Below, piece by piece: positions 1 to 8,688 of a stretch of DNA of 34,524 nt. The stretch covers positions 1 to 34,524 of the forward strand of contig CAUJJL010000092.1 of the NCBI GenBank assembly GCA_963205455.1, in the 5' to 3' direction. The notes beneath the pieces were generated by a model. It was not told the origin of the DNA. It searched no databases and saw only the letters and a program-made list of their open reading frames with translations. This stretch comes from Verrucomicrobiota bacterium (GTDB taxonomy: Bacteria > Verrucomicrobiota > Verrucomicrobiia > Opitutales > Opitutaceae). Within the stretch, counting starts at the first letter, position 1. Each line of letters begins with the position of its first letter. The position numbers and the translations under genes were made by a program.

Positions 1-867
1 CGCTAGCACGCGAAACCCGTTGTAGATCCCAAAGCAGAAATCGAACAACGCCCAATGCGGCACCGCCACGGCATGACGCCGCCACATCGTGATACGGTTT
101 CGGGCGATGAAATAGTGCCTCAATGCGGAATGATGGGTGGGTTGAATTTCAATGCCGCACCACACGCGTCGATCCCGCTGGCCAAGTGCATGTCTGAAAC
201 GCGCGGCCGCACTCACCATGATGAACCAACCCGCCCGTCGACAGCGAAGGCAGAAGTCTGTGTCGACATAGTCGATGAAAAACGACTCGTCGAATCCTCC
301 AACGATTTCTGCGGTAGCCACCCTTACCAGCGAACCTGAGGAGATCACGAAGGATACCTCAGTCAGATCGTTCTCGATCGCCTCGACTTTCTGAAAGACG
401 AACGGAAATCCTGGATACCTGCGCAGGAAACGGTGTCGCCTCCCGGTCGATCGCTCCTCAAAGACAGCTCCCACCACTGCCACCCTGCCGGACTGCGGAT
501 GCCGCTGCATCGCTTCCAACATTCGTTCACCCATGCCCTCAAGTGGCTCGCTGTCTTGGTCGAAAAACAGGGCCCATTCGAAACCACGTTTCGCCAGTCG
601 TGTGAGACCTTGGTTCAATGCCGCTCCCACTCCCAGGTTCTCCGGGTTTGCGACCAGCTCCCATCCCTGCCGGTCGCAGGTCTCCTCCAAATGGCGGCGC
701 ACCTCCGGCCCAGAGGCATTGTCCACAACCACCAAGGCACGGCCTTGAGCGCTCATCTGGGCGAGGCGGGCATCCAAATTGCCCGCGGGATGGTAGGTCA
801 CAACCACGACTCCGATCGGAATGTCGACGGCAGCCCTGGAGATGCGTGATGGAGGCTCGTTACTCAT
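1..867 (-). CDS. GT2 family glycosyltransferase, rhamnosyltransferase-like (3' end beyond window)
   Basis: The reading frame is open from the ATG at 867 to the left edge, giving 289 codons with no stop, so the C-terminus is missing. The N-terminus reads IGVVVVTYHPAGNL, the first strand of a GT-A fold. It is followed by ALVVVDNASG, NPENLGVGAALNQG and LFFDQDSEP (the DxD-type metal and nucleotide-sugar region), and then GGFDESFFIDYVDTDFCLR around residues 189-207. This combination is typical of GT2 rhamnosyltransferases of the RfbF/WbbL type, which transfer deoxysugars during O-antigen or capsule assembly on the cytoplasmic side of the membrane. The gene diverges from the ABC exporter operon across about 180 bases, which fits a shared glycan locus. 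The sugar donor cannot be read from the sequence. Confidence 0.88.
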   Translation of the reverse strand, partial: MSNEPPSRISRAAVDIPIGVVVVTYHPAGNLDARLAQMSAQGRALVVVDNASGPEVRRHLEETCDRQGWELVANPENLGVGAALNQGLTRLAKRGFEWALFFDQDSEPLEGMGERMLEAMQRHPQSGRVAVVGAVFEERSTGRRHRFLRRYPGFPFVFQKVEAIENDLTEVSFVISSGSLVRVATAEIVGGFDESFFIDYVDTDFCLRCRRAGWFIMVSAAARFRHALGQRDRRVWCGIEIQPTHHSALRHYFIARNRITMWRRHAVAVPHWALFDFCFGIYNGFRVLA

Positions 868-1045
868 CTGAATCCGATGCCCCCTTTCAATGCCTGGGCA
901 GGCACATGACCCGCATCCCGGGTAAAAAGCCCGTAATCTCGACCCTGCAAAGACCTGTGACACATTTGGGCTGGCGTGTGCTGCATTCGGGATTAAAGCC
1001 TCACTAGCCCTGGCAGACACATCGCTCAATTCCTAAAACCAAGCC

Positions 1046-1894
1046 ATGAATCTTGCGCCCGAACAACGGTATGGCAGCGAAAGCGTCTGGCGCGACCCAA
1101 AGTGCTTTCTTGCCGATTTCTTTCGGGATCTCGGCAACTCCCGCGAACTCGCCTGGCAGCTCTTCCTTCGAAATTTGAAAAGCCGGTACAGGCAATCCAT
1201 AACGGGCTACATCTGGGCCTTCGTTCCACCGCTCGCATGGACCGGCCTTTTTGCCATCCTGCGCCTTCAGGATCCATCCCGTGCAGATGGGCAAACTGGC
1301 TACATTGCCCACGTGATGGTCGGTCTGGTTTTCTGGCAGGTGTTTATTGAGTCGGTGCAAATTCCGATGCGCACGTTCTCCGAGGCGCGAAGCATGCTCG
1401 CGAAGCTTAAATTTCCTCGCGAATCACTCGTCCTCGCTGGGTTACTCGATGTCGGGCTTCAATTCCTGATTCGCCTGCCCCTTCTCATCGCCGGGTGGCT
1501 GTTGTTTCCCGAAGCGTCGGCCAGCGCCTGGTGGCTCCTGCCGGGGTTGCTCCTGGGTCTGCTCGCAGTTGGCACCTGCATCGGCATTGTCCTACTGCCC
1601 CTCAGCTTGCTCTACCAGGACGTAGCCCCTGCGGCCGCCCTGGCGGGCGGTTTCTGGCTGTTGCTAACTCCAGTCGCGCATGTGCCGACTTCCACGGGTC
1701 TCATGTCAGCCATCAATCAATGGAATCCGGCAGCCGTCCTCATCGAAACCACACGCGCCGGGTGGCTCGGCACGCCCTTGCTCCATATCGGCGCTTTCGT
1801 GGCGGTCGCCCTCGGCGGTGTCCTGATCGGCGTCATCGCCTGGCTGGCCGCCCGCATCGCCTTTCCCCACCTCATTGCCCGTTTCGGATCATGA
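1046..1894 (+). CDS. wzm: ABC-2 type polysaccharide export permease (Wzm/KpsM/TagG-like)
   Basis: This 282-residue protein has about six hydrophobic segments, starting near residue 50 (YIWAFVPPLAWTGLFAIL), which is the usual size and layout of the membrane subunit of ATP-driven polysaccharide exporters. A cytoplasmic N-terminal helix contains LFLRNLKSRYRQSITGYIW, a hallmark of this family (R-x-L-K-x-R-Y). It should pair with the ATPase encoded next; the stop and start codons overlap as ATGA at 1891-1894, so the two are translationally coupled. The complex would carry a lipid-linked glycan across the inner membrane. Whether the cargo is O-antigen, capsule or another glycan is not shown. Confidence 0.9.
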   Translation: MNLAPEQRYGSESVWRDPKCFLADFFRDLGNSRELAWQLFLRNLKSRYRQSITGYIWAFVPPLAWTGLFAILRLQDPSRADGQTGYIAHVMVGLVFWQVFIESVQIPMRTFSEARSMLAKLKFPRESLVLAGLLDVGLQFLIRLPLLIAGWLLFPEASASAWWLLPGLLLGLLAVGTCIGIVLLPLSLLYQDVAPAAALAGGFWLLLTPVAHVPTSTGLMSAINQWNPAAVLIETTRAGWLGTPLLHIGAFVAVALGGVLIGVIAWLAARIAFPHLIARFGS

Positions 1895-3132
1895 GCGACG
1901 CCGCACCTGTTCTCGAAGTCTGCAACGTCTCCAAGCGCTTCGCCCGCCGGCTTCAAACCTCGCTCCGCTATGGTGTCATCGACGCCCTGCGGGACATGTG
2001 CGGGTTGGCGACCAGGCAAGGACTCGGACACGAAGAATTCTGGGCACTCAACGATGTCTCCTTCACGGTCCGACGAGGCGAAAGCATCGGCCTGCTCGGT
2101 GCCAACGGAGCTGGCAAGAGCACGCTGCTCAAGATCATCGCCGGACTGATCAAACCCGATCGCGGTCACGTCACGGTGCGAGGCCGAGTTGGAGCACTGA
2201 TCGAACTCGGCGCCGGAATGCACCCGTTGTTAAGTGGACGGGAGAACATCCGCGTCAATGCCGCGGTGCTCGGCCTATCGCAGCGCGAGCTCGCCTCCAA
2301 GCTGGATGAGATCATCGCCTTCGCCGACTTAGGCGAATTCATTGATGCCCCCGTTCAAAGCTACAGCTCCGGCATGCGGGTGCGGCTAGGATTCGCGGTC
2401 GCCGCGCATCTAGAACCAGATCTGCTCATCGTCGATGAAGTGCTAGCGGTAGGTGACATGCCATTTCGATTGAAATGCTATCAAAGGACTCTAGACCTTC
2501 AGGCAAATGGAACGTCCATCGTACTGGTTTCGCATCACCCCATCGACCTACTGCGAGTAACTAGCGAAGGCTTGTGGCTTCAATCCGGACGCTTGCTGAG
2601 CAGTGGTCATATTTACGCTCTCTTGGGCGAATATACCAAGGCATTGCGAAGGTCACACGCGACTGGCGCCATCACCGATAGTGCCGCATCCATTTCCGAT
2701 GTGATCCTAACGCCCGACACCATTCCCACCCAAGGACAGACGGAATGCCGCATATTCATAACCGCCCGGAAATCGATTCCCCTCTTGCGATTATTGGTTC
2801 ATATCGAATCCGTCGACGGGGAAATGTTGGGCTCATTTTCCTCTTCTATTAAGGGATACACGCCCTGCATCGATACCGGCAAACACTTGATTCGTCTGAA
2901 ATTGCTCAGTCTTCCACTGCTTTCCGGGGACTACTTTGTACATATTTCACTACACGGCCCTAAAGCCGGCGATCTATATGACTACTGGCGCCACAAATCC
3001 ATACTCCATGTCGACGACATAAAACCCGACCCTTTTGGATTCGGCGTGTATCATAGCATTCATATTGAACATGAGTGGTTACCGCCGGAAGCATTCTCGA
3101 ACAGTATCTACACATCCAAGGGAATCATCTAA
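1891..3132 (+). CDS. wzt: ABC transporter ATPase with C-terminal glycan-binding-type domain (Wzt-like)
   Basis: The start is the ATG at 1891, which overlaps the permease stop. The open frame extends further upstream, but that part lies inside the permease gene. The 413-residue protein has Walker [10 protein letters not shown] at residues 70-78, signature YSSGM at 158-162, Walker B LLIVDE at 178-183 and the H-loop in VLVSHH. The NBD ends near residue 240. The remaining roughly 170 residues form a beta-rich extension like the carbohydrate-binding domain of Wzt proteins, which recognises the modified non-reducing end of the polymer before export. The 3' half of the gene is visibly AT-richer than the 5' half, suggesting that the binding domain was exchanged separately. 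The glycan recognised is unknown. Confidence 0.9.
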   Translation: MSDAAPVLEVCNVSKRFARRLQTSLRYGVIDALRDMCGLATRQGLGHEEFWALNDVSFTVRRGESIGLLGANGAGKSTLLKIIAGLIKPDRGHVTVRGRVGALIELGAGMHPLLSGRENIRVNAAVLGLSQRELASKLDEIIAFADLGEFIDAPVQSYSSGMRVRLGFAVAAHLEPDLLIVDEVLAVGDMPFRLKCYQRTLDLQANGTSIVLVSHHPIDLLRVTSEGLWLQSGRLLSSGHIYALLGEYTKALRRSHATGAITDSAASISDVILTPDTIPTQGQTECRIFITARKSIPLLRLLVHIESVDGEMLGSFSSSIKGYTPCIDTGKHLIRLKLLSLPLLSGDYFVHISLHGPKAGDLYDYWRHKSILHVDDIKPDPFGFGVYHSIHIEHEWLPPEAFSNSIYTSKGII

Positions 3133-3142
3133 ACTACCCGCC

Positions 3143-3754
3143 ATGCGCTATCTGGACCAATACAGGAAACTTCATTCTGACACGATATATGGCACGTCCG
3201 GAAACCAATTTGTCCCTATCGTTCGGCAGGCAATTCATGAGACCAATGCAACGAGCGTCCTAGAATACGGATGCGGGCAAAGCGCGCTCTCCACGCACTT
3301 TCGCCTTCCTTGGGTGAAATTCGACCCCGCAATCCCCGCCTTCTCCCACCAGCCTTCCGGACGCTTTGATCTTATTATCAATACGGATGTTATGGAACAT
3401 GTACCAGAAGATGAGGAGGACGAAATCCTTCGTCATATTCAAAGCTTGGGAGCCAACATCCTTTTTAATATCTCGCTCCGTTTGGCTGGCCAGATACTTC
3501 CCAATGGCGAGAATGCACACTGTAATTTGAAAACTCGCAAAGCGTGGCTTAACACACTTTCCCGTCATTTTGCAAACACCTCTATGGTTCGCTATGATCC
3601 AATCGAGCGCGATGCCCTTTTTGTCACATGGACACCCACAACGCTTCACCGTTCTGAATACCGCCGCCGTTACTCTGCTGGTCGTCAACTCCAGCACTGG
3701 CGTTCACATCTAAGAGGGACATTACGGACTATCGTTTCGCGACTCCGCCCATAA
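3143..3754 (+). CDS. class I SAM-dependent methyltransferase
   Basis: The ATG at 3143 lies 10 bases after the wzt stop, so the gene is in the same operon. The 203-residue product has SAM-binding motif I as VLEYGCGQSA (about residues 36-45), a later acidic strand FDLIINTDVMEHVPED (motif II/post-II region) and a C-terminal Arg-rich tail. The fold is that of small methyltransferases from glycan clusters. In O-antigen systems exported by Wzm/Wzt, methylation of the terminal sugar can be the chain-end signal read by the Wzt C-terminal domain, so a terminating role is an attractive inference from position. The gene is AT-rich compared with the flagellar genes. The acceptor is not identifiable. Confidence 0.75.
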   Translation: MRYLDQYRKLHSDTIYGTSGNQFVPIVRQAIHETNATSVLEYGCGQSALSTHFRLPWVKFDPAIPAFSHQPSGRFDLIINTDVMEHVPEDEEDEILRHIQSLGANILFNISLRLAGQILPNGENAHCNLKTRKAWLNTLSRHFANTSMVRYDPIERDALFVTWTPTTLHRSEYRRRYSAGRQLQHWRSHLRGTLRTIVSRLRP

Positions 3755-3815
3755 CCCGCCATTTGCCTGCCCATAGTTGGCTCGCACTGCCGCCGTGCCT
3801 TTTCCCACTTCCGTC

Positions 3816-5084
3816 ATGCGTGATGTCCCTTGTCGAGTAGCCGTACTCGATAGCGATACCCATCTTGGTTACTATGATAGCCTTCGGCAGCTTCCGGGCA
3901 TTTATCTGACTGCTTGTTCTATCGGCACGGTGCCTAATGAATGCGATGTCGCTCTATTGGGCGATGAAAGTTCTAGTATTGTCTCGCTCACTGCGCTTGA
4001 TCTTTCTTATCGAGGCATCCCCACACTTCACTTGCCCGACGGCATCCTCGAATGGCGAAATACGTGGACGAATCCGATCTTTAACAATCCGGAAGGCCGG
4101 CCTCTTTTCCAACCATCAATTTCATCCAAAATCGGCTGCCTTGGCCTCTGGCAGGCACTCCTGCTCGAATCATTTGGCAATCACCCCTTCCGGTGCGAAA
4201 TTACCGGCTCACCGCGCCTAGATTATCTGGATCGACTGTCACGACGCCCAAACGGTTCAGTTCTCATCGCAAGCGCCCGCACTCCCGGCTTCACCCCGGA
4301 TGAAGTTGAACTTGCAAGCAATGCAATGGCTTCGATTAGAACCGCATTGCATCGATATCCCTCTTATCGGCCACTTTGGCGTCTATCTCCACAACTTCAA
4401 GAACGGCTGCATCTGCCTGACGACGCTCAAAATTGCGCTCGGGCGCCGCTCGCTGATACGCTCGTCAACGCTTCTGCCGTTATCACTACTCCATCGACCC
4501 TGGCATTGGAAGCAATGCGCCTCCGCATTCCAACTTTGGTGGTAGATTTCACAAATTCTCCTGCCTACTTGCTTTCGGCATGGCGGGCTAACAGTCCCGA
4601 TACACTCGGGCGGGAACTCGAAAATCTTCTGCGCCCTGACGATCTTCAACACCAACGACGAATCGCTTACCAAGACTTTCTATTGCGTCTCCAACTCGAG
4701 CCAGGCAATGCCACAGAGCGTGTTGGGAATCTTCTCAAGATTATGGCCCAAAATCCCGAAGAGAGCCTCAATCCCTCCAGGCTTCTTTTACCTCGTCGTT
4801 CCGCCTATCCCGAAGGCATACGGGAATTCGATATGAGTGCCCTTTACCCAATGATACCTGAATTGGGCATAAGCGATACCACCGTGCTCCAAGCTCGGCT
4901 CCTGCATCAACGAGACTGCCTTCGGGAGCTTGAGGGCTACCGGCGACGGCGGCTCGTTCGCTTTTCTGACTGGATAAGTCGCGTCGCTCCCTTTCTACGC
5001 CGAAAGCCATCGGGGGTCATCCAAGGCGCCCCAACTATGAACCTCGTAGAAACGGCCAAAACGGAGCCGCCCCCCTCCCCATAA
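3816..5084 (+). CDS. GT-B-like transferase, CDP-glycerol glycerophosphotransferase-like (uncertain)
   Basis: From the ATG at 3816 the product has 422 residues. In-frame GTG (3795) and TTG (3777) starts would add 7 or 13 residues, and no ribosome-binding site decides between them. Recognisable blocks are ITGSPRLDYLDRL near the middle and ASAVITTPSTLALEAMRLR later, followed by IPTLVVDF. The same spacing occurs in the C-terminal half of CDP-glycerol:polyol-phosphate transferases and related GT-B enzymes, where the Ser/Thr-Leu-Glu loop faces the nucleotide donor. The last roughly 100 residues are Arg-rich and unlike the catalytic fold. The likely role is adding a sugar or polyol phosphate to the locus glycan. 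The family assignment is by motif only and could be another GT-B clade. Confidence 0.6.
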   Translation: MRDVPCRVAVLDSDTHLGYYDSLRQLPGIYLTACSIGTVPNECDVALLGDESSSIVSLTALDLSYRGIPTLHLPDGILEWRNTWTNPIFNNPEGRPLFQPSISSKIGCLGLWQALLLESFGNHPFRCEITGSPRLDYLDRLSRRPNGSVLIASARTPGFTPDEVELASNAMASIRTALHRYPSYRPLWRLSPQLQERLHLPDDAQNCARAPLADTLVNASAVITTPSTLALEAMRLRIPTLVVDFTNSPAYLLSAWRANSPDTLGRELENLLRPDDLQHQRRIAYQDFLLRLQLEPGNATERVGNLLKIMAQNPEESLNPSRLLLPRRSAYPEGIREFDMSALYPMIPELGISDTTVLQARLLHQRDCLRELEGYRRRRLVRFSDWISRVAPFLRRKPSGVIQGAPTMNLVETAKTEPPPSP

Positions 5085-5102
5085 GCGTCAGCCCACTCTC
5101 CC

Positions 5103-5359
5103 ATGCCTCTGTGTCCTTTCGTTATTGTTTTCACCCCCAATTCATGCGCGGACTTTTTCCAGCGCATGGTCACGCATCTCGGCAACAAGCGCCTCCAGTG
5201 GCCGAGTGGGAGTTGATTGTCGTGGACAACCAATCGCACGACTTCCTCGCGACTTCACTCAATCTCTTGTGGCATCCGCGCGGTCGCATCGGCCGAGAGA
5301 AAATTCCGAGGGCATCACGGCGTCATATCAATGGTTCGACCCCACACAATGCCCTCTAG
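5103..5359 (+). pseudogene. decayed GT2 glycosyltransferase fragment
   Basis: The interval between two intact genes (5085-5521) has no complete gene. From the ATG at 5103 one frame reads FVIVFTPNSCADFFQRMVTH and then stops at a TGA near 5216. A second frame continues the same kind of protein as PPVAEWELIVVDNQSHD, which is the classic second strand of GT2 enzymes (WELIVVDNxSxD), and runs to a stop at 5357-5359. The natural reading is a GT2 N-terminus broken by a frameshift near 5185-5195 and truncated after roughly 80 residues out of an expected 250-300. The remaining bases to 5521 hold nothing recognisable. The pieces are short, so confidence is moderate. Confidence 0.5.
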
Positions 5360-5521
5360 GCTTGAACAGATATGTTCGCATCATGCTCAGAATCAATGGC
5401 TTGACAAGCCACATGTCAGTGCACAATCGCCCCTCTCGTCCTGAAGGCACCCTTGGATAGCACAATTGACAGCGACGGTACCCTGTCGATCGTTTCATCC
5501 CAAGCTCGGGCGCCCCATCCC

Positions 5522-6739
5522 ATGAAGATAGCGCTTCTCGGCAAGAGCAATCGGACTGGGGGCGGAGCCTCGAAATGCTCTGAACTGCTGGCGACGGGCC
5601 TCGCCGCACGAGGTCATCAAGTCGACCGATTCACTATTCTGCAACCTTCTGGAGCAGATCCGGGGGGGCGGATGCTGGCCGGCCCCACCGCTACCAAACT
5701 GATCCGTTTCGGTCACGCAGCAGGACGACGTTGGCTCGGGGGCGAAATTGCTCCGCTGGAGCTCCCTTGGGTGACAGCTTGGCCGAAGCACTACGATCTG
5801 GTTCATATCAACGACCATTGGAAGGCAGTTTCGCCTTGGACCGTGACTTGGCTGGCGCGTCGCCTCCCCGTGGTCCTTACCCTACATGACGCCTCGTATT
5901 TCACCGGCGGCTGCATGTATCCTTACGATTGTGAACGATTCACGTCAGGCTGTGGACACTGCCCACAGCAGGCGGCGCTAGGTATGTTTCTCGATGTCAC
6001 CCGTACAGCCTGGCACATCAAGCAAGCTGCCAACCGCGCAGCGGCCCCGCACCTGCTAGCGCCCTCGGCATGGATGGCAATGCTGGCCGCCCGCTGCCCT
6101 TGGATCAAACAGAAACCCAGCGTCATCCTCAACTGTGCGCCTCTGGACGCTTTCAATCGAGAACGCCGGGCAGCGGGCCGAGCACGTCTTCAACTAAAGT
6201 CAGGACAACTCGCCGTGCTGGTGGGTGCCAGCTCCTTACTTGATGAGCGTAAAGGTGCACGCCTTGCAGCGGAAGCGATAAACCGCGCTGCCGTGCCCGG
6301 CTGCACAACCATCTTACTCGGTTCCAACCCGGAGCCACTTCAGCGACTGCTCAAGGGGAGCAGCGTTGCCACCGGGTTCCTCAGCAGCGACGTGTCGCTA
6401 GCCGAGGTCTATGCTGCGGCAGATCTCTTTATCTTCCCATCGTTGGCGGAAAACTGCCCGCTCAGCGTGATCGAATGCCTGGCTTGCGGCACGCCTGTCG
6501 TGGCGTTCGCCCGCGGCGGCACACCAGAACTGATCGTTCCTGGGCGAGACGGCGACGTGCTACCAGAGGTTTCCGTGGAGGCGCTGGCAAGGGCTATCAC
6601 CACTCTTTTGTGCATGGAGCCCGACACAGTCCGCAACGAACGCGCCGCAGCCGCCTCTCGCTTCGGCTTGGATCGATTCGCTCTGGAGCATGAAATCTTC
6701 TACCAACGGGTCCTCCATGCTCGCGACGGCCAGCTTTGA
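5522..6739 (+). CDS. GT4 family glycosyltransferase (GT-B fold)
   Basis: I chose the ATG at 5522 (MKIALLGKSNRTGGGASK, a normal GT-B N-terminus). A TTG at 5453 would add a non-conserved leader. The 405-residue product has the glycine-rich loop GGGAS, then HINDHW, TLHDASYFTGGCMYPYDC and CGHCPQ. That Cys-bearing block is characteristic of GT4 enzymes of the WcaC/colanic-acid type. Near the C-terminus are FPSLAENCPLSVIECLACG and VVAFARGGTPELI, where the E-x7-E-type glutamates hold the nucleotide-sugar donor. It probably adds a hexose to a lipid-linked glycan. It follows the decayed GT2 and overlaps the next gene by 50 bases, so it belongs to the same transcript. Confidence 0.85.
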   Translation: MKIALLGKSNRTGGGASKCSELLATGLAARGHQVDRFTILQPSGADPGGRMLAGPTATKLIRFGHAAGRRWLGGEIAPLELPWVTAWPKHYDLVHINDHWKAVSPWTVTWLARRLPVVLTLHDASYFTGGCMYPYDCERFTSGCGHCPQQAALGMFLDVTRTAWHIKQAANRAAAPHLLAPSAWMAMLAARCPWIKQKPSVILNCAPLDAFNRERRAAGRARLQLKSGQLAVLVGASSLLDERKGARLAAEAINRAAVPGCTTILLGSNPEPLQRLLKGSSVATGFLSSDVSLAEVYAAADLFIFPSLAENCPLSVIECLACGTPVVAFARGGTPELIVPGRDGDVLPEVSVEALARAITTLLCMEPDTVRNERAAAASRFGLDRFALEHEIFYQRVLHARDGQL

Positions 6740-8633
6740 CCTTTTCGACACGCTGCTCGTGCGGCCGGTCGCTGATCCGCACGATATCTTTCGGCTCGTG
6801 GAGAGGGATCTGGCCGCAGAGGGCTGGGCGCGCGCACGGATACAGGCCGAGCACTCCGCCCGCGCAAAGAATCCCTCATTGGAGGTCACGCTCGACGAGA
6901 TCTACCTTGCCGAATCGCTAACACCTTGGCGCGCTGACCTGCCAAAATTTCGCAGCAAGGAACTCGAATGGGAAGAGACCCTGCGGCTCGACCCCGCCGC
7001 CGTCGCCAGGGTAAACGAAGCCCGAGTTCAAGGAGCGCGCATCCTTTACGTCACGGACATGTACCTGCCGCGCGACTTCCTTCTCGCCCGGCTCGCACCG
7101 ATCTGGCGGACTGGTGACACCCTCTTGATCTCCCACGAAGCCGGTGACTCCAAGGGTCGCACCTGGTGGGCAACGCTTTCCACGCAGTATCCGAAACCCT
7201 GGCGCCACCTTGGAGACAACTTCCGCAGCGATGTCTCGAATCCTGCCCGATACGGCATCGAAACGGAGCATTGGACGCGCGCCCGGACGAACCGCTTCGA
7301 ACACGCCTACGCGCGCGACAATCCTGGGCAGCCTTTGGTTGTAGGGCTGCCGCGTTTTGCCCGGCTGGCGGGTCCCGTCGGAGCTACGGCCTTCTGGGAC
7401 GACGGCGCCAACCTCGCTGGCCCAGTCTTTCACGGCTTCGTGGCCTGGCTGCTGCACAATGCCCGCGACCGGGGTGTCACTCGCGTTTTCTTCCTCTCCC
7501 GCGATGGGCAATTGCCCGAAAAGATCGCCCGCAAACTACGCGCGGCCGACCCCACGTTGCCGGAAACCCAATATCTGTTTGGTTCACGCTTTGCCTGGTA
7601 TTTGGCTACCTTTGACCCGGCCAACCCCGACCACCGCCGATGGCTGCATTTCATCGAGAATCCCTCGATAAACGGTCTGTTCAGAAACCTCGATCTTGAT
7701 CCTTCCGACTTGGAAGGCAGTCTAACTGCCCTCGGCTACCCCCGGCCAACCTGGCACATACCGCTCAGTCCGCGCATCCGGAGAGACTTGCTCGAACTTC
7801 TGTCCCAGGACCCCTACGCCTCCGATTATTTCTCCCGCCATCGTCAGCGACGTCTCGCCTTGGCCTTGGCTTACCTGCAAGAACAAGGCGCGTTTGATCA
7901 TGATCGGATCGCGTTGGTGGACATCGGCTGGTCTGGGACCATGCACGAGGCTTTTGTCCGCCTGCTGGCCCATGGCCCGCGTCCGCCTAAAAAGACGATC
8001 GGTTATTTCTTCGGGATGCATCGGAACGCATCCGAAGATCGCCTGTACTTTTACGTCAGGCCCGGATTGTGGCTCGGCCCTACGGGAGTCTTTCCCTCGG
8101 TTGTCGAAATGATGGTTCCCGCCGATCACGGCCAGACCATCGGGTATGCGCACGATCACGCCTGCACTGCACCGGTTTTGGCCAACGATCTCGTGGCACC
8201 GCCTCACGACATTGCCGATTTGCATGCCGGTGCCCTCGCCTACGTGGACGAGGCCGTACGCTTCGGCATCCTTCCACCACGCTTCGACCGCGCCTTGCGC
8301 ATTTTCTTGATTCACCCTGATGCCGCCCAGATCGAACGCTGGAAAAGATTCAACTTTTGGACGTGGCCCGAACCTCCGACTACAACACCGCCCTCGCTGA
8401 TTCCTGTTTTCTCTTTTCGTCAACTTCTCCGACGCATCTTGAGCCCGTGGCGAAAAGTGGATCTCTGGCCTTGGCCGACCGCCTCGTTACGCGCCTCTTG
8501 CCCTCGCGCTCCGGGTATTATCTTTGAGCTTCTGGTTTGGAAAATGCAGGTGGATCGCTGCGCCTGGATCGCGCTTCAACGATGCGCCCGCGACATTCGT
8601 TCGCTTAAGCGTCTTGTCTCGCCCAGCCGTTAA
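6690..8633 (+). CDS. HAD-superfamily protein of glycan loci (two HAD-like domains)
   Basis: The 647-residue product starts at the ATG at 6690, inside the end of the GT4 gene; an ATG at 6717 (MLATASFDLFDTLL) is an equally good start with less overlap. Its N-terminal domain has the HAD nucleophile motif DLFDTLL (Asp-x-x-Asp-Thr), a YVTDMY block (motif II-like) and GDNFRSDV (motif IV-like). A second region, VFFLSRDGQLPEK, resembles another HAD-type strand and loop near residue 270. Such proteins are common in O-antigen and capsule clusters, often fused or adjacent to glycosyltransferases. The substrate is not established; phosphosugar hydrolysis is only a family-level suggestion. It closes the plus-strand glycan operon. 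Confidence 0.75.
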   Translation: MKSSTNGSSMLATASFDLFDTLLVRPVADPHDIFRLVERDLAAEGWARARIQAEHSARAKNPSLEVTLDEIYLAESLTPWRADLPKFRSKELEWEETLRLDPAAVARVNEARVQGARILYVTDMYLPRDFLLARLAPIWRTGDTLLISHEAGDSKGRTWWATLSTQYPKPWRHLGDNFRSDVSNPARYGIETEHWTRARTNRFEHAYARDNPGQPLVVGLPRFARLAGPVGATAFWDDGANLAGPVFHGFVAWLLHNARDRGVTRVFFLSRDGQLPEKIARKLRAADPTLPETQYLFGSRFAWYLATFDPANPDHRRWLHFIENPSINGLFRNLDLDPSDLEGSLTALGYPRPTWHIPLSPRIRRDLLELLSQDPYASDYFSRHRQRRLALALAYLQEQGAFDHDRIALVDIGWSGTMHEAFVRLLAHGPRPPKKTIGYFFGMHRNASEDRLYFYVRPGLWLGPTGVFPSVVEMMVPADHGQTIGYAHDHACTAPVLANDLVAPPHDIADLHAGALAYVDEAVRFGILPPRFDRALRIFLIHPDAAQIERWKRFNFWTWPEPPTTTPPSLIPVFSFRQLLRRILSPWRKVDLWPWPTASLRASCPRAPGIIFELLVWKMQVDRCAWIALQRCARDIRSLKRLVSPSR

Positions 8634-8664
8634 CAATGCATGAAATCGGCTTGCCTGTGACATA

Positions 8665-8687
8665 TTAAAGCAGTTAATTTGCTTTAA
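8665..8687. promoter_or_regulatory. perfect inverted repeat abutting the rpn start
   Basis: TTAAAGCA (8665-8672), a seven-base spacer GTTAATT, and TGCTTTAA (8680-8687) form a perfect 8-bp stem that ends one base before the TTG start of the Rpn-family gene. It occupies the place where a ribosome-binding site would lie, and no Shine-Dalgarno sequence is visible. It could be an operator or an RNA hairpin limiting translation. Confidence 0.55.
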
Positions 8688-8688
8688 T

